64,000 bases of DNA from CAWBJP01 sp044867425 (GCA_044867425.1 JBIOUX010000164.1:1-64000); one strand, 5' to 3'; shown: positions 33,575 through 42,872, numbered from the stretch's first letter. A program made the numbers and translations. Notes: a model not told the origin generated them from the sequence alone.

Positions 33575-36500
33575 TCACGCCGAGCTAGTGCCATATCGAC
33601 GGTTGACGCTGTAGTTCGGTTCGGTTGTCTCGCCTCGGACCTCTGGACAACCACCGCCGCCTCGTGCTGTGTACGCTTCCCGCTCATACTTGTTCCGGCA
33701 CCCTGTCCCGCGCTTAGCCGCCTCGATCAGGTACTTGATCCCGAATTTGTCCCCGTACTTCTCCCATTGTCCTACGTGAACGAGTTCGTGAGCCAGCAGG
33801 GAATCGCACGATCCCCCGCAGAAAATGAAGTGGCCATAGGTGACGGCACCAGCGCCGGGATCGGCACTGGGAAGCCGCTTGACGTTTTGCACACAGAACA
33901 CCGGTTGGCCGCTCTTGCTCCGTGCGCACTCGGTGACGACGCCTCCCGAGTTCGCCACGAGTCGGTTCCTGGCAAGATTGTCCGTGATGTTTGGTCCCTT
34001 CGAGTTGACAGGTTTGCAGGCCTCCCAGATTCCGAAGGGACCTCGCACCTTCCTATACCCGGGGCCACATCCGTTCTTGCCCTTGCCTTTGGGGGCGTGG
34101 CCGTCGTCGTAGTAGCCGACGGGGTTGGCGGCTGCGTAGAGGTAGCGGTTGCCGGTGAGGGCATCGACGCCGAGAGCGAGGTCCAGGCCGCCGGCGACGA
34201 AGCTGTCTTCGGTGGTGAATCGGCGGATGCTGGGGTCGTATTGGCGGTCTTTGAGGATGAGCGCTCTGGTTGTACCAGCGGAGCCGGGTGTGCGGTCGGT
34301 GAGGGCGTGCTGGTAGCCGAGGGAGGAGCGACCGTAGCTGGAGCTGGTGGTCTTGCCGGCGCCGCCGGTCTTGGGTTGGCCGTAGGGGTCGAAGGCGGCC
34401 TGTTCGAGCACCACCCCCGTATCGTCGCAGACGGTGCCGACGTTGCCGGCCAGGTCGCCGAGGAGCCAGTTCCAGGTGGCGGTGGCGTTGCGGTCGCCGG
34501 TGGAGGTGCGGTGGGATTCCTGGGCTACTGCTTGGCCGGTGTCGTCGGTGAGGTAGCGGACCATGGTTTGGCCGGTGCCGTCGGTTTCTTCGGCGAGGGT
34601 GTCGCCAGAACCCCAGTAGAAGTAGAGGGTGGTCTTGGCCGAGCCGCTCTCGAACGGGTCCGTGCGGGCGATGAGCCCACCATCGGCGTCGTAGACGTAG
34701 TTGATGTCGTATTGGTTGAGGGTCTTGTCGTCGTGGCCGGCGGCGTGGCCGGCCGGGTCGTAGCTGGTGCTTCGAGTGGCCGACGGGTTCGAGGGGCAGC
34801 TGAAGACGCTGGTGTAGCCGAAGTAGCGGCTGGTCTCTTCGCCGAGGGCGTCGTACCAGAACTTTTCGCAGTCGGCCTCGTAGATGAGGCTGGAGTAGAC
34901 GGTCACTCGGCTGGTGAGCCGCCCATCGGTGAATGTCGAGGTGGCGGTGGTCCGGGTGGAGCCGCTGCCGGCGGTGGCGCCGGTGCGGGCGATTTCCTGG
35001 GTGATGTTGCCGCCGTCGTCGAGGGTGTAGACGGTGTTCTGGGAGCTGTCGGACGTCTCGGCGAAGGGCGCCACCCAGCTGGTGAGCCGGTTGAGGGCGT
35101 CGTAGGCGAACTTGGCCGTCCCGCTGGTGGTCGAGCTGGCCCCGGGCTGACGGAGGGCGACGGCCTCTTGGGTGCGCTGGCCGCCGTCGTCGTAGAGCAC
35201 CCCGGTGTGGGAGCGCAGCACGTTGGCGCCCGCATTCCAGGTCAGCGAGGTGGGGGCGCCGTTGCGCTGGTAGTCCCACGTCCCGGTGAGGGCATTGTTG
35301 TTCCGCTGGGCGGTCTTGAGCGCCCCGGAGGGGAAGTAGGCGTTGGTCGATGCCCGGCTACGCCAGTCCGTCATGGAGGTGAGCCACCCGGCCGGGGAAT
35401 GGTCGTAGCTGGTGAGCCGCCCGTCCCAGGTGGCGGAGTCGAGGGCGCCGTCGGCTTCGTAGGCGAAGCTCTGGGTGCGGCTGTAGGAGGTGCCGTTGTC
35501 GGGGGAGCGCAGCGTCTGGGTTGAGCTGGTCATCCAGTTGTTGGCCGCCGCGTAGGCGAATGTCTGGGTCTTCAGGGTGGTGCCGCCGGCGGTGCAGCCG
35601 GTCGTGCCGGAGACGGTGCGGGTCACGAGGGGGTTGCCGTCGGCGTCGTAGCCGCTGGTCAGGTCGCCGGCGCCGTCGGCGTAGTTGCAGGTGGCCAGGG
35701 TGGTGCCGGCGGTCTCGTTCTTGGCGACCTCGGACTGGAGGGTGCCGTCGGGATTGTAGACGGAGGCGACCCGGCGCACGTTGGTGGCGCCGTCCTTGTC
35801 GAGCCGTTCGGTCTGCCGTCCCTCGCCGTCGTAGCTGTAGGCCACGGTGTGGCTGGGGTTCTCCGGGTCCTTGGTCTGGGCGGAGAGCCGGCCGAGGGCG
35901 TCGTAGCGGTAGAGCGACTCCAAGGTGGCGCCGGCCCCGGTGGGTTGGGCGGTGCGCACCTGGTTGCCAGCCTGGTCGTAGCCGACCTCGGCGTCGACCC
36001 AGGTGGTGGCCGTCTTGTAGCGGCGGGTGCGGGTCACCTCGGCGAAGGGGCTGTAGGTCTGTTCGGTGGTGTGGGAGAAGGTGCCGACCTTGCCCGGCCC
36101 CTTGGTCTGGAGCGGCTCGCCGTGGGCGTTGTAGGCGTACAGGGTGGTCTGGGTCTGGGTGGCGTTGGCGATCACCTGCTGCTGGGCCACCGCCCCGGAG
36201 GGGGTGTAGGTGAAGGTGGTGCGGGCTCGTTCGTTGGTGGTGTTGCCGGCGGGGGCGTCCACCTGGGTGACCCGTCCGGCGGTGTCGTAGCCATAGTCGG
36301 TCACGGCCCGGTCGATGCTGTTGGCGGTCTGGCCGGGGGCGTCGATCTGCTTGAGCGTCCGGTTGGGGGTGTAGGCGAAGTTGATCTGGCTACTCGATCG
36401 AGGGGTCGTCTCGGCGGTCTTGGCGCCGTCGTCGGCGTAGGTGACGGTGGCGACTCGCCTCGGGTCGGTGGGGTTGGCGCCGGGCCAGGAGGCTTGGGTC

Positions 36501-39500
36501 TGCCAGTCGTTGTTGTCGTAGGTCCAGATGGTGGTGAAGTCGTCGGCGACGCTCGGGGTGAGCTGGCCCCGGGGGGTCGTGTCCCTGGTCTTGTTGTCGT
36601 TGGCGTCGAAGGCCGACGTGATCCGGTTCCCCTTGGGATCGACCATCTCGACGAGGTTGTCGCGGTCGTCGTAGCGCCACTTGGTGATCCGGTTGTCCCG
36701 GTCGGTTTCCTTCACCGTGGGGCCGTAGGGGCTGTACTGGAACGTTTTGGTCTTGGCGGCGGCGTCGGTGATCCGAGTGGGGGCTCCGGTGCGGTCGTAG
36801 GCGCCGTTGGCGGCATCGGCTGTGTCGCCGTAGGTGGTCAGGTCGTCGGCGGGGTAGAGGCCGTCGTTGGCGGTTTCGCCCCGGGGGCCGTCGACGGTCT
36901 TGAGGGCTCCGGAGGTGTAGTAGGCGAAGGTGGTCGTGCGGTCGCCGGTGCACACGCCGGTGCTGCTGGAACAGGAGGGGGCCTGCGCGGCGCCGTCCGA
37001 GCGGTAGCGCTCGATGACGCTGCGGAGGTTGCCGGTGGCCGCGTCGGGGTCGAAGTCCACTACCCGCTGGGCGGTGTCACCGGAGGCGTAGGTGGCCTTG
37101 AGGAGGTCGGCGACCATGTAGCAGTAGCCTTCCTCGGTGACGTTGGCGTTGCCGGGGGCGGGATCGGTGCAGCCCGACGGGTGGCGCCAGGCGGCGTCGT
37201 AGCGGTAGGCGAGCTTGTGGGTCACGGCCACCTTGGGGGCCCCGGTGGGCAGGTCGTTGCGGCCGGGGTCGTTGGGGGCGGGTTCGGTGATCTCCACCAG
37301 GAGACCCAAGTCGTTGTACTTCATCTTCGTCTCGTTGCCGAGCCCGTCCTTCTTGGAGTAGAGGCGGTTCTCCTCCCAGGAGAACTGGCGGGTCACCGCC
37401 CCGGCGCCGAAGCCGGCGTCGATGATGGCGATGATGTTGCCGCCGGCGATGCGCCGGTCTGCCCCCGTGGGTTGGATCGCCCCCCGGCCCGAGGTGCGGT
37501 AGGTGACCTGGTCGGCCGCCGGGGAGGTCACCACCGTGTCCTGCTGGCCGGTGGTCGGATCCGGGGTGCCGTAGGCGAAGGCCCACGTCTTGGGGGTGGG
37601 CTGGGGGCTCTGGCGCCGGTCGGTCAGCGTGGTCATCTGGGCGGAATAGCCGCTGCCCGTGTAGGCGAAGCGGGTGGTGTTGCCCCGCCCGTCCTTGACC
37701 GAGGTGAGCTGCCCGCTGGTGTAGGCGAACTCGGTGGTGCGGGCGGCGTCACTGCCGCTCTGAGCGTTTTCGTTCACCTTCCACAGGCGGCCGTTGGCGT
37801 CGTAGACGAAGTCCACCCACCGCTCGTAAGAGCGGGTGGCGCCGCTCACCGGCTCCACGTCGGTCACCCCCTGCAGGGTGGTGATCCGCGACAGGCGCCC
37901 TGTCGTGGCGTCCCAGGTCAGGCTGGCCACCACGCCGTTGCGGTTGTGGCTGATCGAGCTCAGGCGCACCTGGCCGGCGGCCAGGTTGTAGTCGAAGGTC
38001 AACGTGTCGCCGCGGCGGTCCCGGATCGAGGTGACCCGCCACGTATTGGTGGTCAGTCCCAGGGCGGGCTTGACCACCTTGAGGTTCTCCGCCTTGTAGA
38101 TCACCCCGTCGGGTCGGACGAGCTCGTAGGCCGTGACCACCCCGCCGCTGACGACCTCCCGAACTCGCAGGCTCACCCCCGGCGGGGAGTCCCACCGTGA
38201 TCCGATGCCGCCCTTGCGGATGAACCGCTGGGTGGTCCCGTCGCCGTCGGTGAACTCCAGCAGGTAGCCGGCGATGGTCCCTGCCCCGTCGACCACGGTG
38301 GCCGACGCCGCGGTCATCGGCGCGGCCACGTCGAAGTCCTCCAAGGCGCCTTCCACGCCGTCGAGGCCGGCGTCGAGGTCACTCACCGACAGCGACCAGC
38401 CCTGGCTCAGCCCGTTGTCGTGCAGCACGCTCGACTGGCGCTGGGAGTTGTAGACGTGGCGGATCACCGTATTCAGCCCCTGGTTGGGGATCGTGGCGTC
38501 GTCGAAGCTGGCCGTCAGGTTGCCCGAACGCAGCTGCACGTAGCCCGTTCCCGACGAGCCGAGGGGGAACGACTTGTAGGGGGCGAACTGCTCCAGGCCG
38601 ACCTGGTCGGACTGGGCCACCATGTCGGGCAGCAGGGTGGGGGAGAGCGTGACCGGATCGGCGGTGGAGTCGATGCAGATCGGCCCGTAGACCTGATCGG
38701 TGGTGTTCTTGTTGCCGGCCTTGTCGACGGTGGCGACGTGGAACCAGTAGGTGCCGTCGGCGTTGACCGGCACCGTGTAGGTGGCGCTGAGCCCGGTGGT
38801 GTCCACCGTGTTGTCGGGAGCGGCCGCCTGGTCGTTGTTGAACACCCACGAGTAGCCCAGCACCCCCGAGGTGACGTCCGCGCCGGCGAGCCAGTTCATG
38901 CTGATCGTCCGGATCGAGGTGCACAAGTACTTGGCGTGGCTACTGGTGGTGATGGTCGGCGCGGTCGGCGGGGTGCTGTCCACCCAGATCCCGTAGTGGC
39001 GGGCAGAATCGGACCACCAGCCGGCGTTGTCCTTGGCCCGGGCGTGGACGTACCACTGCCCGTCGGCCGTGATCGAGGTGCTGTTGGTGTAGCTACCGGT
39101 GCTGTTCACCGTCGCGCCGGGGAGCGTGGAGGAGGACTGGTCGACTGATGCCGAGTACCCGGCGATGCCGCTGGTGTCGCCCGACGGACCGCTGATGGCG
39201 GCGGCAACCGTCCGGCTCGAGTACCACTGCGCGCCCGGGGGGCTCTCCACTCCATGGCTGGAGCTCGTCAGGGTCGGTGTCCCCGGTTTGACGGTGTCGA
39301 CGGTGAAGCTGGCCCAGACCGGTCCGCTGCGCTGGCGGAAGTCGTCGGCTTCTGCCGACCAGCTGTGGTAGCCCTGGCCGAGGGCGCCGGTGGTGACGCA
39401 GCCCCGGCCGTTGTTGCCCAGCGTGGCGCTGTTCCCGGACCAGACCTGGGTGCCGCCGCTGTTGTAGACCCGGAAGACGACGTAGCCGGTGTCGGCGCTG

Positions 39501-41092
39501 CCGGGGTTGCCCAGGTTGGGGTCCGTCCATGTCGCGCACAGCTGCGGCGTGGTGGTCGTCTGGTAGCCGCCGTTGGGGGCGAGGGCGCTGGCGGTGGGGG
39601 GCAGGTTGTAGACGACCCGGATGTAGGAGAGGTTGAGGAGGTCCTCGTCGGAGATGAAGGTGAAGAAGCTGTAGGGCTCCCCGCCGCTGTCGACCACGAT
39701 GCCCCGGTTGTTCCAGCCGCTCTGGGAGTAGTGGGTCCAGTTGTGCACCCAGGGTTGGATGTCATGGGCGACGTACCCGCTGGCGCCCGGCCCGTAGCAC
39801 TTGGAGTAGTTTCCGTCGCACAGCCCGCTCGAGAAGTGGTTCGGGCGGGTGTTGAATGTCACCGTGTTCGGGTCGTAGGGGTCGGCCACCGGCCAGAGGA
39901 CGTAGCGGCTGGTGGGGTTCTGCCCCTGGATGTAGCGGTACGCGACCCATTGGCCAGTGAGGATGTTCTGGTTGTTCGCCGCGCTGAGGTCGTAGAGGAA
40001 GTAGCTGTCGTACTCCACGGTGCAGCAGGGGTAGCCGGTGTAGCCGGCCTTGGTGACGAAGCCGCCGTTGGCGGGGTCGTACTGGCCGCCCAGCGACTCG
40101 GCCCAGGTGCCTTGCTGGGTCCAGGTGGGCTGGTTGCTGCGGACGTACGAGTCCCACGAGTCGCCCCAGTCCTTGGGGAAGCGCACGTCGGGGTCGATCT
40201 TGACCGGCCACACGGTGGCCGGGTCGTCCAGCAGGCTCCGGGGGGCCTCCACCTCCACGACCAGACCGGCGCCGTCGTCGACCAGGCGCACCGCCACCGG
40301 CGCCTGGCGGGGCTGTTGTCCGGTGGCCGGGTCGCCGCTGGAGTCCCAGGCCGCCCCTTGGTTGGGGATGGACGCGACCCGGATCCCGGCGGCGTCGTAG
40401 AAGCCGAAGCTGCCGTCGGCGCCCTGGTGGGCGGCGACGCCGGAGAGCTCGAGCGGGAAACGGAACACGCCGCTGCCCGCTGCGGCTGCGTTGGGCAGGC
40501 TGAGGATTTCCTTCACGACGTCGCGGCCCACCGTGTACTCCACGTCGGCGCCGCCCAGCAGACCGGGGTAGCGGACGGTGTTGCGGTCGGTCGCCGCCGC
40601 CACCGATGGCAGCATCCCCTCCAGGGTGAACCCGACGGACCAGGCGTCGGTGCCGACCTGGACCAGCGGGCCGCCGCCGGAGACGCCGGCGAAGCTCGCC
40701 GTGATCGGGCCGGAGCGGTTTCTGAATCGGCCGAGCCCGTCGGAGATGACAGTGGCGTCGAGTGGCACCCAGCGCCCGTCCGGCGCCTGCCAGTTGACCG
40801 GCCCGGCATAGGCGAACAGCTCCCCGTTGCCGTCGGGGCGGCGGAACACGTTCGTGGTGTCCGTACGCTGCAGCAGTTCCAGATCGGGCGGGTCCAGCGG
40901 TCCCACGTCCAGCAGGGTGGCTGTCGCCCACGGCCCCGGCGGCGGGGGGAGCGGCGGCGGTTCCTCCGCTGCTGCCGGACGCACCGGCAGACCGGTGGCC
41001 AGCACAGCCACCAGCAGGCTGAGGGTCAGCGCCCGAACGCTTCGCCCGCCCTGCCCCGAGCGCCCGCGCGTGAGGATCTTCGACAGCTTCAT
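33575..41092 (-). CDS. Secreted RHS-repeat polymorphic toxin with HELVH metallopeptidase-like tip
   Basis: 2505 residues. There is a signal peptide (VRALTLSLLVAVLATGLPVR). An N-terminal beta domain (about 60-300) is followed by a DNRLRE-like carbohydrate/collagen-associated region (about 305-500) and Ig-like modules (about 500-830, SGVLGYSWVFNNDQ). About 1350 residues of RHS/YD repeats follow (YDxxGRxxxVxxP units). A core-like end (LKDRQYDPSIRRFTTEDSF, then NRYLYAAANPVGYYDDG) precedes a C-terminal tip of about 170 residues carrying HELVHVGQWEKYG (about 2435) and NKYEREAY. That is a zinc HExxH with a downstream Glu, a pattern seen in metallopeptidase toxins. RHS repeats form a shell that encloses the toxin; the tip should be released by cleavage after the core. 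Confidence 0.92.
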   Translation of the reverse strand: MKLSKILTRGRSGQGGRSVRALTLSLLVAVLATGLPVRPAAAEEPPPLPPPPGPWATATLLDVGPLDPPDLELLQRTDTTNVFRRPDGNGELFAYAGPVNWQAPDGRWVPLDATVISDGLGRFRNRSGPITASFAGVSGGGPLVQVGTDAWSVGFTLEGMLPSVAAATDRNTVRYPGLLGGADVEYTVGRDVVKEILSLPNAAAAGSGVFRFPLELSGVAAHQGADGSFGFYDAAGIRVASIPNQGAAWDSSGDPATGQQPRQAPVAVRLVDDGAGLVVEVEAPRSLLDDPATVWPVKIDPDVRFPKDWGDSWDSYVRSNQPTWTQQGTWAESLGGQYDPANGGFVTKAGYTGYPCCTVEYDSYFLYDLSAANNQNILTGQWVAYRYIQGQNPTSRYVLWPVADPYDPNTVTFNTRPNHFSSGLCDGNYSKCYGPGASGYVAHDIQPWVHNWTHYSQSGWNNRGIVVDSGGEPYSFFTFISDEDLLNLSYIRVVYNLPPTASALAPNGGYQTTTTPQLCATWTDPNLGNPGSADTGYVVFRVYNSGGTQVWSGNSATLGNNGRGCVTTGALGQGYHSWSAEADDFRQRSGPVWASFTVDTVKPGTPTLTSSSHGVESPPGAQWYSSRTVAAAISGPSGDTSGIAGYSASVDQSSSTLPGATVNSTGSYTNSTSITADGQWYVHARAKDNAGWWSDSARHYGIWVDSTPPTAPTITTSSHAKYLCTSIRTISMNWLAGADVTSGVLGYSWVFNNDQAAAPDNTVDTTGLSATYTVPVNADGTYWFHVATVDKAGNKNTTDQVYGPICIDSTADPVTLSPTLLPDMVAQSDQVGLEQFAPYKSFPLGSSGTGYVQLRSGNLTASFDDATIPNQGLNTVIRHVYNSQRQSSVLHDNGLSQGWSLSVSDLDAGLDGVEGALEDFDVAAPMTAASATVVDGAGTIAGYLLEFTDGDGTTQRFIRKGGIGSRWDSPPGVSLRVREVVSGGVVTAYELVRPDGVIYKAENLKVVKPALGLTTNTWRVTSIRDRRGDTLTFDYNLAAGQVRLSSISHNRNGVVASLTWDATTGRLSRITTLQGVTDVEPVSGATRSYERWVDFVYDANGRLWKVNENAQSGSDAARTTEFAYTSGQLTSVKDGRGNTTRFAYTGSGYSAQMTTLTDRRQSPQPTPKTWAFAYGTPDPTTGQQDTVVTSPAADQVTYRTSGRGAIQPTGADRRIAGGNIIAIIDAGFGAGAVTRQFSWEENRLYSKKDGLGNETKMKYNDLGLLVEITEPAPNDPGRNDLPTGAPKVAVTHKLAYRYDAAWRHPSGCTDPAPGNANVTEEGYCYMVADLLKATYASGDTAQRVVDFDPDAATGNLRSVIERYRSDGAAQAPSCSSSTGVCTGDRTTTFAYYTSGALKTVDGPRGETANDGLYPADDLTTYGDTADAANGAYDRTGAPTRITDAAAKTKTFQYSPYGPTVKETDRDNRITKWRYDDRDNLVEMVDPKGNRITSAFDANDNKTRDTTPRGQLTPSVADDFTTIWTYDNNDWQTQASWPGANPTDPRRVATVTYADDGAKTAETTPRSSSQINFAYTPNRTLKQIDAPGQTANSIDRAVTDYGYDTAGRVTQVDAPAGNTTNERARTTFTYTPSGAVAQQQVIANATQTQTTLYAYNAHGEPLQTKGPGKVGTFSHTTEQTYSPFAEVTRTRRYKTATTWVDAEVGYDQAGNQVRTAQPTGAGATLESLYRYDALGRLSAQTKDPENPSHTVAYSYDGEGRQTERLDKDGATNVRRVASVYNPDGTLQSEVAKNETAGTTLATCNYADGAGDLTSGYDADGNPLVTRTVSGTTGCTAGGTTLKTQTFAYAAANNWMTSSTQTLRSPDNGTSYSRTQSFAYEADGALDSATWDGRLTSYDHSPAGWLTSMTDWRSRASTNAYFPSGALKTAQRNNNALTGTWDYQRNGAPTSLTWNAGANVLRSHTGVLYDDGGQRTQEAVALRQPGASSTTSGTAKFAYDALNRLTSWVAPFAETSDSSQNTVYTLDDGGNITQEIARTGATAGSGSTRTTATSTFTDGRLTSRVTVYSSLIYEADCEKFWYDALGEETSRYFGYTSVFSCPSNPSATRSTSYDPAGHAAGHDDKTLNQYDINYVYDADGGLIARTDPFESGSAKTTLYFYWGSGDTLAEETDGTGQTMVRYLTDDTGQAVAQESHRTSTGDRNATATWNWLLGDLAGNVGTVCDDTGVVLEQAAFDPYGQPKTGGAGKTTSSSYGRSSLGYQHALTDRTPGSAGTTRALILKDRQYDPSIRRFTTEDSFVAGGLDLALGVDALTGNRYLYAAANPVGYYDDGHAPKGKGKNGCGPGYRKVRGPFGIWEACKPVNSKGPNITDNLARNRLVANSGGVVTECARSKSGQPVFCVQNVKRLPSADPGAGAVTYGHFIFCGGSCDSLLAHELVHVGQWEKYGDKFGIKYLIEAAKRGTGCRNKYEREAYTARGGGGCPEVRGETTEPNYSVNRRYGTSSA

Positions 41093-41273
41093 GTCGCAAC
41101 TCGCCCTTCGTCAGAAATACCGCCGATGACGTCGGCGCAGGCGAAGGGCGCACTTGAAAACGCCCCGAAGATTCAGGGCCGACTGCTGGACTTCGAGGCG
41201 GTTCTCAAGTCGCCGGCGGGTCGTGCCGATGGGTCGGCTTCTGCAGCGGTCAGCTGAGCGGCGGAACCGGCTG

Positions 41274-41297
41274 CCTTACGTCCTTACGTCCTTACGT
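41274..41297 (+). repeat. Tandem repeat, 3 x CCTTACGT
   Basis: Three perfect 8-base copies in the 260-base gap between the RHS start and the right transposase fragment. The rest of that gap shows no recognisable gene. Confidence 0.9.
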
Positions 41298-41349
41298 CCT
41301 GTGGGCTGGGCCAACCCGTCTCGCCGTCCGCGACTCACTCCTCAGCGGG

Positions 41350-41479
41350 CCGACGAAATGCGGCGCTTCCCCCCTCTTCGCGATGATCACGCACTACCGC
41401 CACCGCGACGACCAGACCGCCCAGGTCCGCTGCCTCACCCTGGTGACCAACGCCTGCATCCTCTCCACCACCGGCTACG
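41350..41479 (+). pseudogene. tnpA: Tn3-family transposase fragment (right)
   Basis: About 43 codons: ADEMRRF, then PLFAMITHYRHRDDQTAQVR and CLTLVTNACILSTTGY, with an extra C in a C-run at about 41370. It is close to, but not identical with, the left fragment; the DNA of the DDQTAQ to STTGY part is nearly the same (about 90% or more by eye) in inverted orientation. The gene is cut by the right terminal repeat, so the last 57 or so codons are missing. Confidence 0.85.
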
Positions 41480-41503
41480 TGGCGCCGTTACCCCGGAGAC
41501 CCC
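41480..41503 (-). repeat. Right terminal inverted repeat of the Tn3-type element
   Basis: Ends in GGAGACCCC; one mismatch to the inverted left end over 24 bases. Shorter than a full Tn3 repeat (about 38 bp), because the inner part is replaced by transposase sequence. Confidence 0.85.
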
Positions 41504-41508
41504 ATCTC
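41504..41508. repeat. 5-bp target site duplication (right)
   Basis: ATCTC, the second copy of the sequence at 30438-30442. Confidence 0.9.
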
Positions 41509-41733
41509 ACCGTGGACGAGCTGCTGGGCCAGCCTCCATCAGAGGCGAAGGAGGTGGTGGCCTTCCGCCGCGACCGCCGGGAGGAGTACCTGGGCCTGCG
41601 CCTGCCCGACTCCTGGACGGGCCAGCCGGTTCCTGTTCCCATCGAGGTGGGCACCGCCCGGCTCCGCACCGGCGACTTCCTCCGGGTCGACGGCGACGCC
41701 GGGGTGGTCTCCGTCCTGGCCTGCGCCGGGTAG
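41509..41733 (+). pseudogene. PEP-utilising protein gene, 3' part, lacking the His domain
   Basis: Continues the gene broken at 30442: TVDELLGQPPSEAKEVVAFR, then REEYLGLRLPDSWTGQPVPV, then PIEVGTARLRTGDFLRVDGD. Relatives have about 85-100 residues between 'TGQPVP' and 'VGT', containing GVSPG and the phosphohistidine motif GGxxSHGAxVARELG. Here they are missing in frame. The joined product would be about 448 residues without the swivelling His, so it was probably non-functional even before insertion. Confidence 0.8.
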
Positions 41734-41737
41734 CGCG

Positions 41738-42352
41738 TCAGCGCAGCCAGGGCTCCTTCAGGTCGAGGTATTCATCGATCGTGCTGGCGGACGTCCACTC
41801 GCTGAACAGGGCCTGGGCCTCGGCGGGCATCTCCTTGGCCTCGCCCCGGCGGGCGTCGGCCTCGGAGGTGAAGTAGACGAAGTCGGTGTAGGACCCGTCG
41901 GCGTGCAGGGCGACGACGTCGCCCAGGACGTCGGGCCGGTGCCGGGCCATGATCGCCTCGGCCTCTCCCAGGCGCTTCTCCAACTCGGCCATCTTCTCCG
42001 GGTCGGTCACCCGGCCCCGCATCACCTGCACGAACTTTGCGTCGTTCGAGCCACCCCCGCGCATGGTCGTGACCTGAACGCTCTCCTGGAACATCGGGCT
42101 CTCGATGCACTTCTCCGTCTCGGCCCACCAGGCGCCCTGTTCGTCACGGCTGCTGTTGCGCTGAGCGGCGTCCTCGGACTCGAAGCGGGCCATGAGGACG
42201 AACCGACCGTCGCCGGTGATGCCTCCCGTGCTCCCGAGAAAGCCGATGGCGCCAGGACGCAGCTCGGCCTCCCACCGGTCAGCCTGGCGGAGGAGGCCTT
42301 CTCGATCGACGACGTTTCCCGTAATCACCTGGATGAACAAGGTCGCCTCCAT
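41738..42352 (-). CDS. Tandem dimeric alpha/beta-barrel (ABM-like) protein
   Basis: 204 residues made of two ferredoxin-like halves. The first has ATLFIQVITGNVVDREGLLR with GRFVLMARFESEDAAQ; the second has AKFVQVMRGRVTDPEKMAEL with SYTDFVYFTSEADAR. This strand-helix pattern is that of antibiotic-biosynthesis-monooxygenase and stress-responsive barrel folds. No cofactor site is evident. ATG 42352 begins the conserved first strand. It converges on the broken PEP gene (4-base gap). Confidence 0.6.
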   Translation of the reverse strand: MEATLFIQVITGNVVDREGLLRQADRWEAELRPGAIGFLGSTGGITGDGRFVLMARFESEDAAQRNSSRDEQGAWWAETEKCIESPMFQESVQVTTMRGGGSNDAKFVQVMRGRVTDPEKMAELEKRLGEAEAIMARHRPDVLGDVVALHADGSYTDFVYFTSEADARRGEAKEMPAEAQALFSEWTSASTIDEYLDLKEPWLR

Positions 42353-42461
42353 GTCTCGCAGAGATCTCGCCGTGGACGGCTCGAACATCGTGGCGAGTCT
42401 TCGTCACCGCCGCCACCGTCCGGCATCGAAATGCCCGAATTGGTCGAGAACAGATTCCGGG

Positions 42462-42851
42462 TCACCACACCTGGGTGCCGTCCACCTGGCCGGCTCCGGC
42501 CACGGCCGCCAGGAAGGGGCCGGCGACTCCTTCCTCGACGATCACCGCTCGCCCGGCGCGGCCCAGGGCCACGTGGTCGCCCCCGGCGCAGCCCCACCAG
42601 CGGCCGGGCGTCCAGGCCAGGTGCGTGGCGTCGCCCAGCACGGGGAGGAGGGCATTGAGGAGCTCCCACCAGGTCTCGGTGAAGTGGGCCACGACCTCGC
42701 GGGTGTCGTCGTCGTCCACCCCGGAGTGGCCGACCACCCGATCCTCCTCCACGTCCACGACCGCCACGACCCCGGCGAGGGCGGCCACCGCCTCGACCAC
42801 CGCCCGGTTCCCGGACGGCCCCCGTTCGACATGAGCATCGAGAAAGCTCAC
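42462..42851 (-). CDS. Small protein, possible roadblock/LC7-like fold
   Basis: 129 residues: MSFLDAHVERGPSGNRAVVE, VAVVDVEEDRVVGHSGV, HFTETWWELLNALL and HLAWTPGRWWG. An alternating strand pattern around a long helix is compatible with a roadblock/profilin-like domain, but no diagnostic motif is seen. It is divergent from the membrane protein and transporter genes at 42947. Confidence 0.45.
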   Translation of the reverse strand: MSFLDAHVERGPSGNRAVVEAVAALAGVVAVVDVEEDRVVGHSGVDDDDTREVVAHFTETWWELLNALLPVLGDATHLAWTPGRWWGCAGGDHVALGRAGRAVIVEEGVAGPFLAAVAGAGQVDGTQVW

Positions 42852-42872
42852 CGGTTCCTCCCTTGGTACGGA

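Larger units (their letters stand above)
30443..41503. mobile_element. Tn3-family-type composite element carrying an RHS toxin locus
   Basis: 11,061 bp. The left end starts GGGGTCTCCGGGGTAAAGGC; the right end is its inverted complement with one mismatch over 24 bases. Both begin with the GGGG typical of Tn3-family inverted repeats, and a 5-bp ATCTC duplication flanks the unit. Fragments of Tn3 transposase genes lie just inside both ends and point outwards. No resolvase gene is recognised. Neither transposase is intact, so movement would need help in trans. The stretch 31.2-34 kb has visibly lower GC than the flanks, pointing to foreign origin. Confidence 0.9.

Noticed and set aside
34000..41257. 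Long forward-strand frames opposite the RHS gene
   Set aside because: Antisense shadows with Gly/Val-rich low complexity; the reverse strand encodes clear RHS repeats and domains.
30443..41503. An integrative conjugative element or prophage
   Set aside because: No integrase, conjugation or phage structural genes are seen; the ends and 5-bp duplication fit a Tn3-type transposition.
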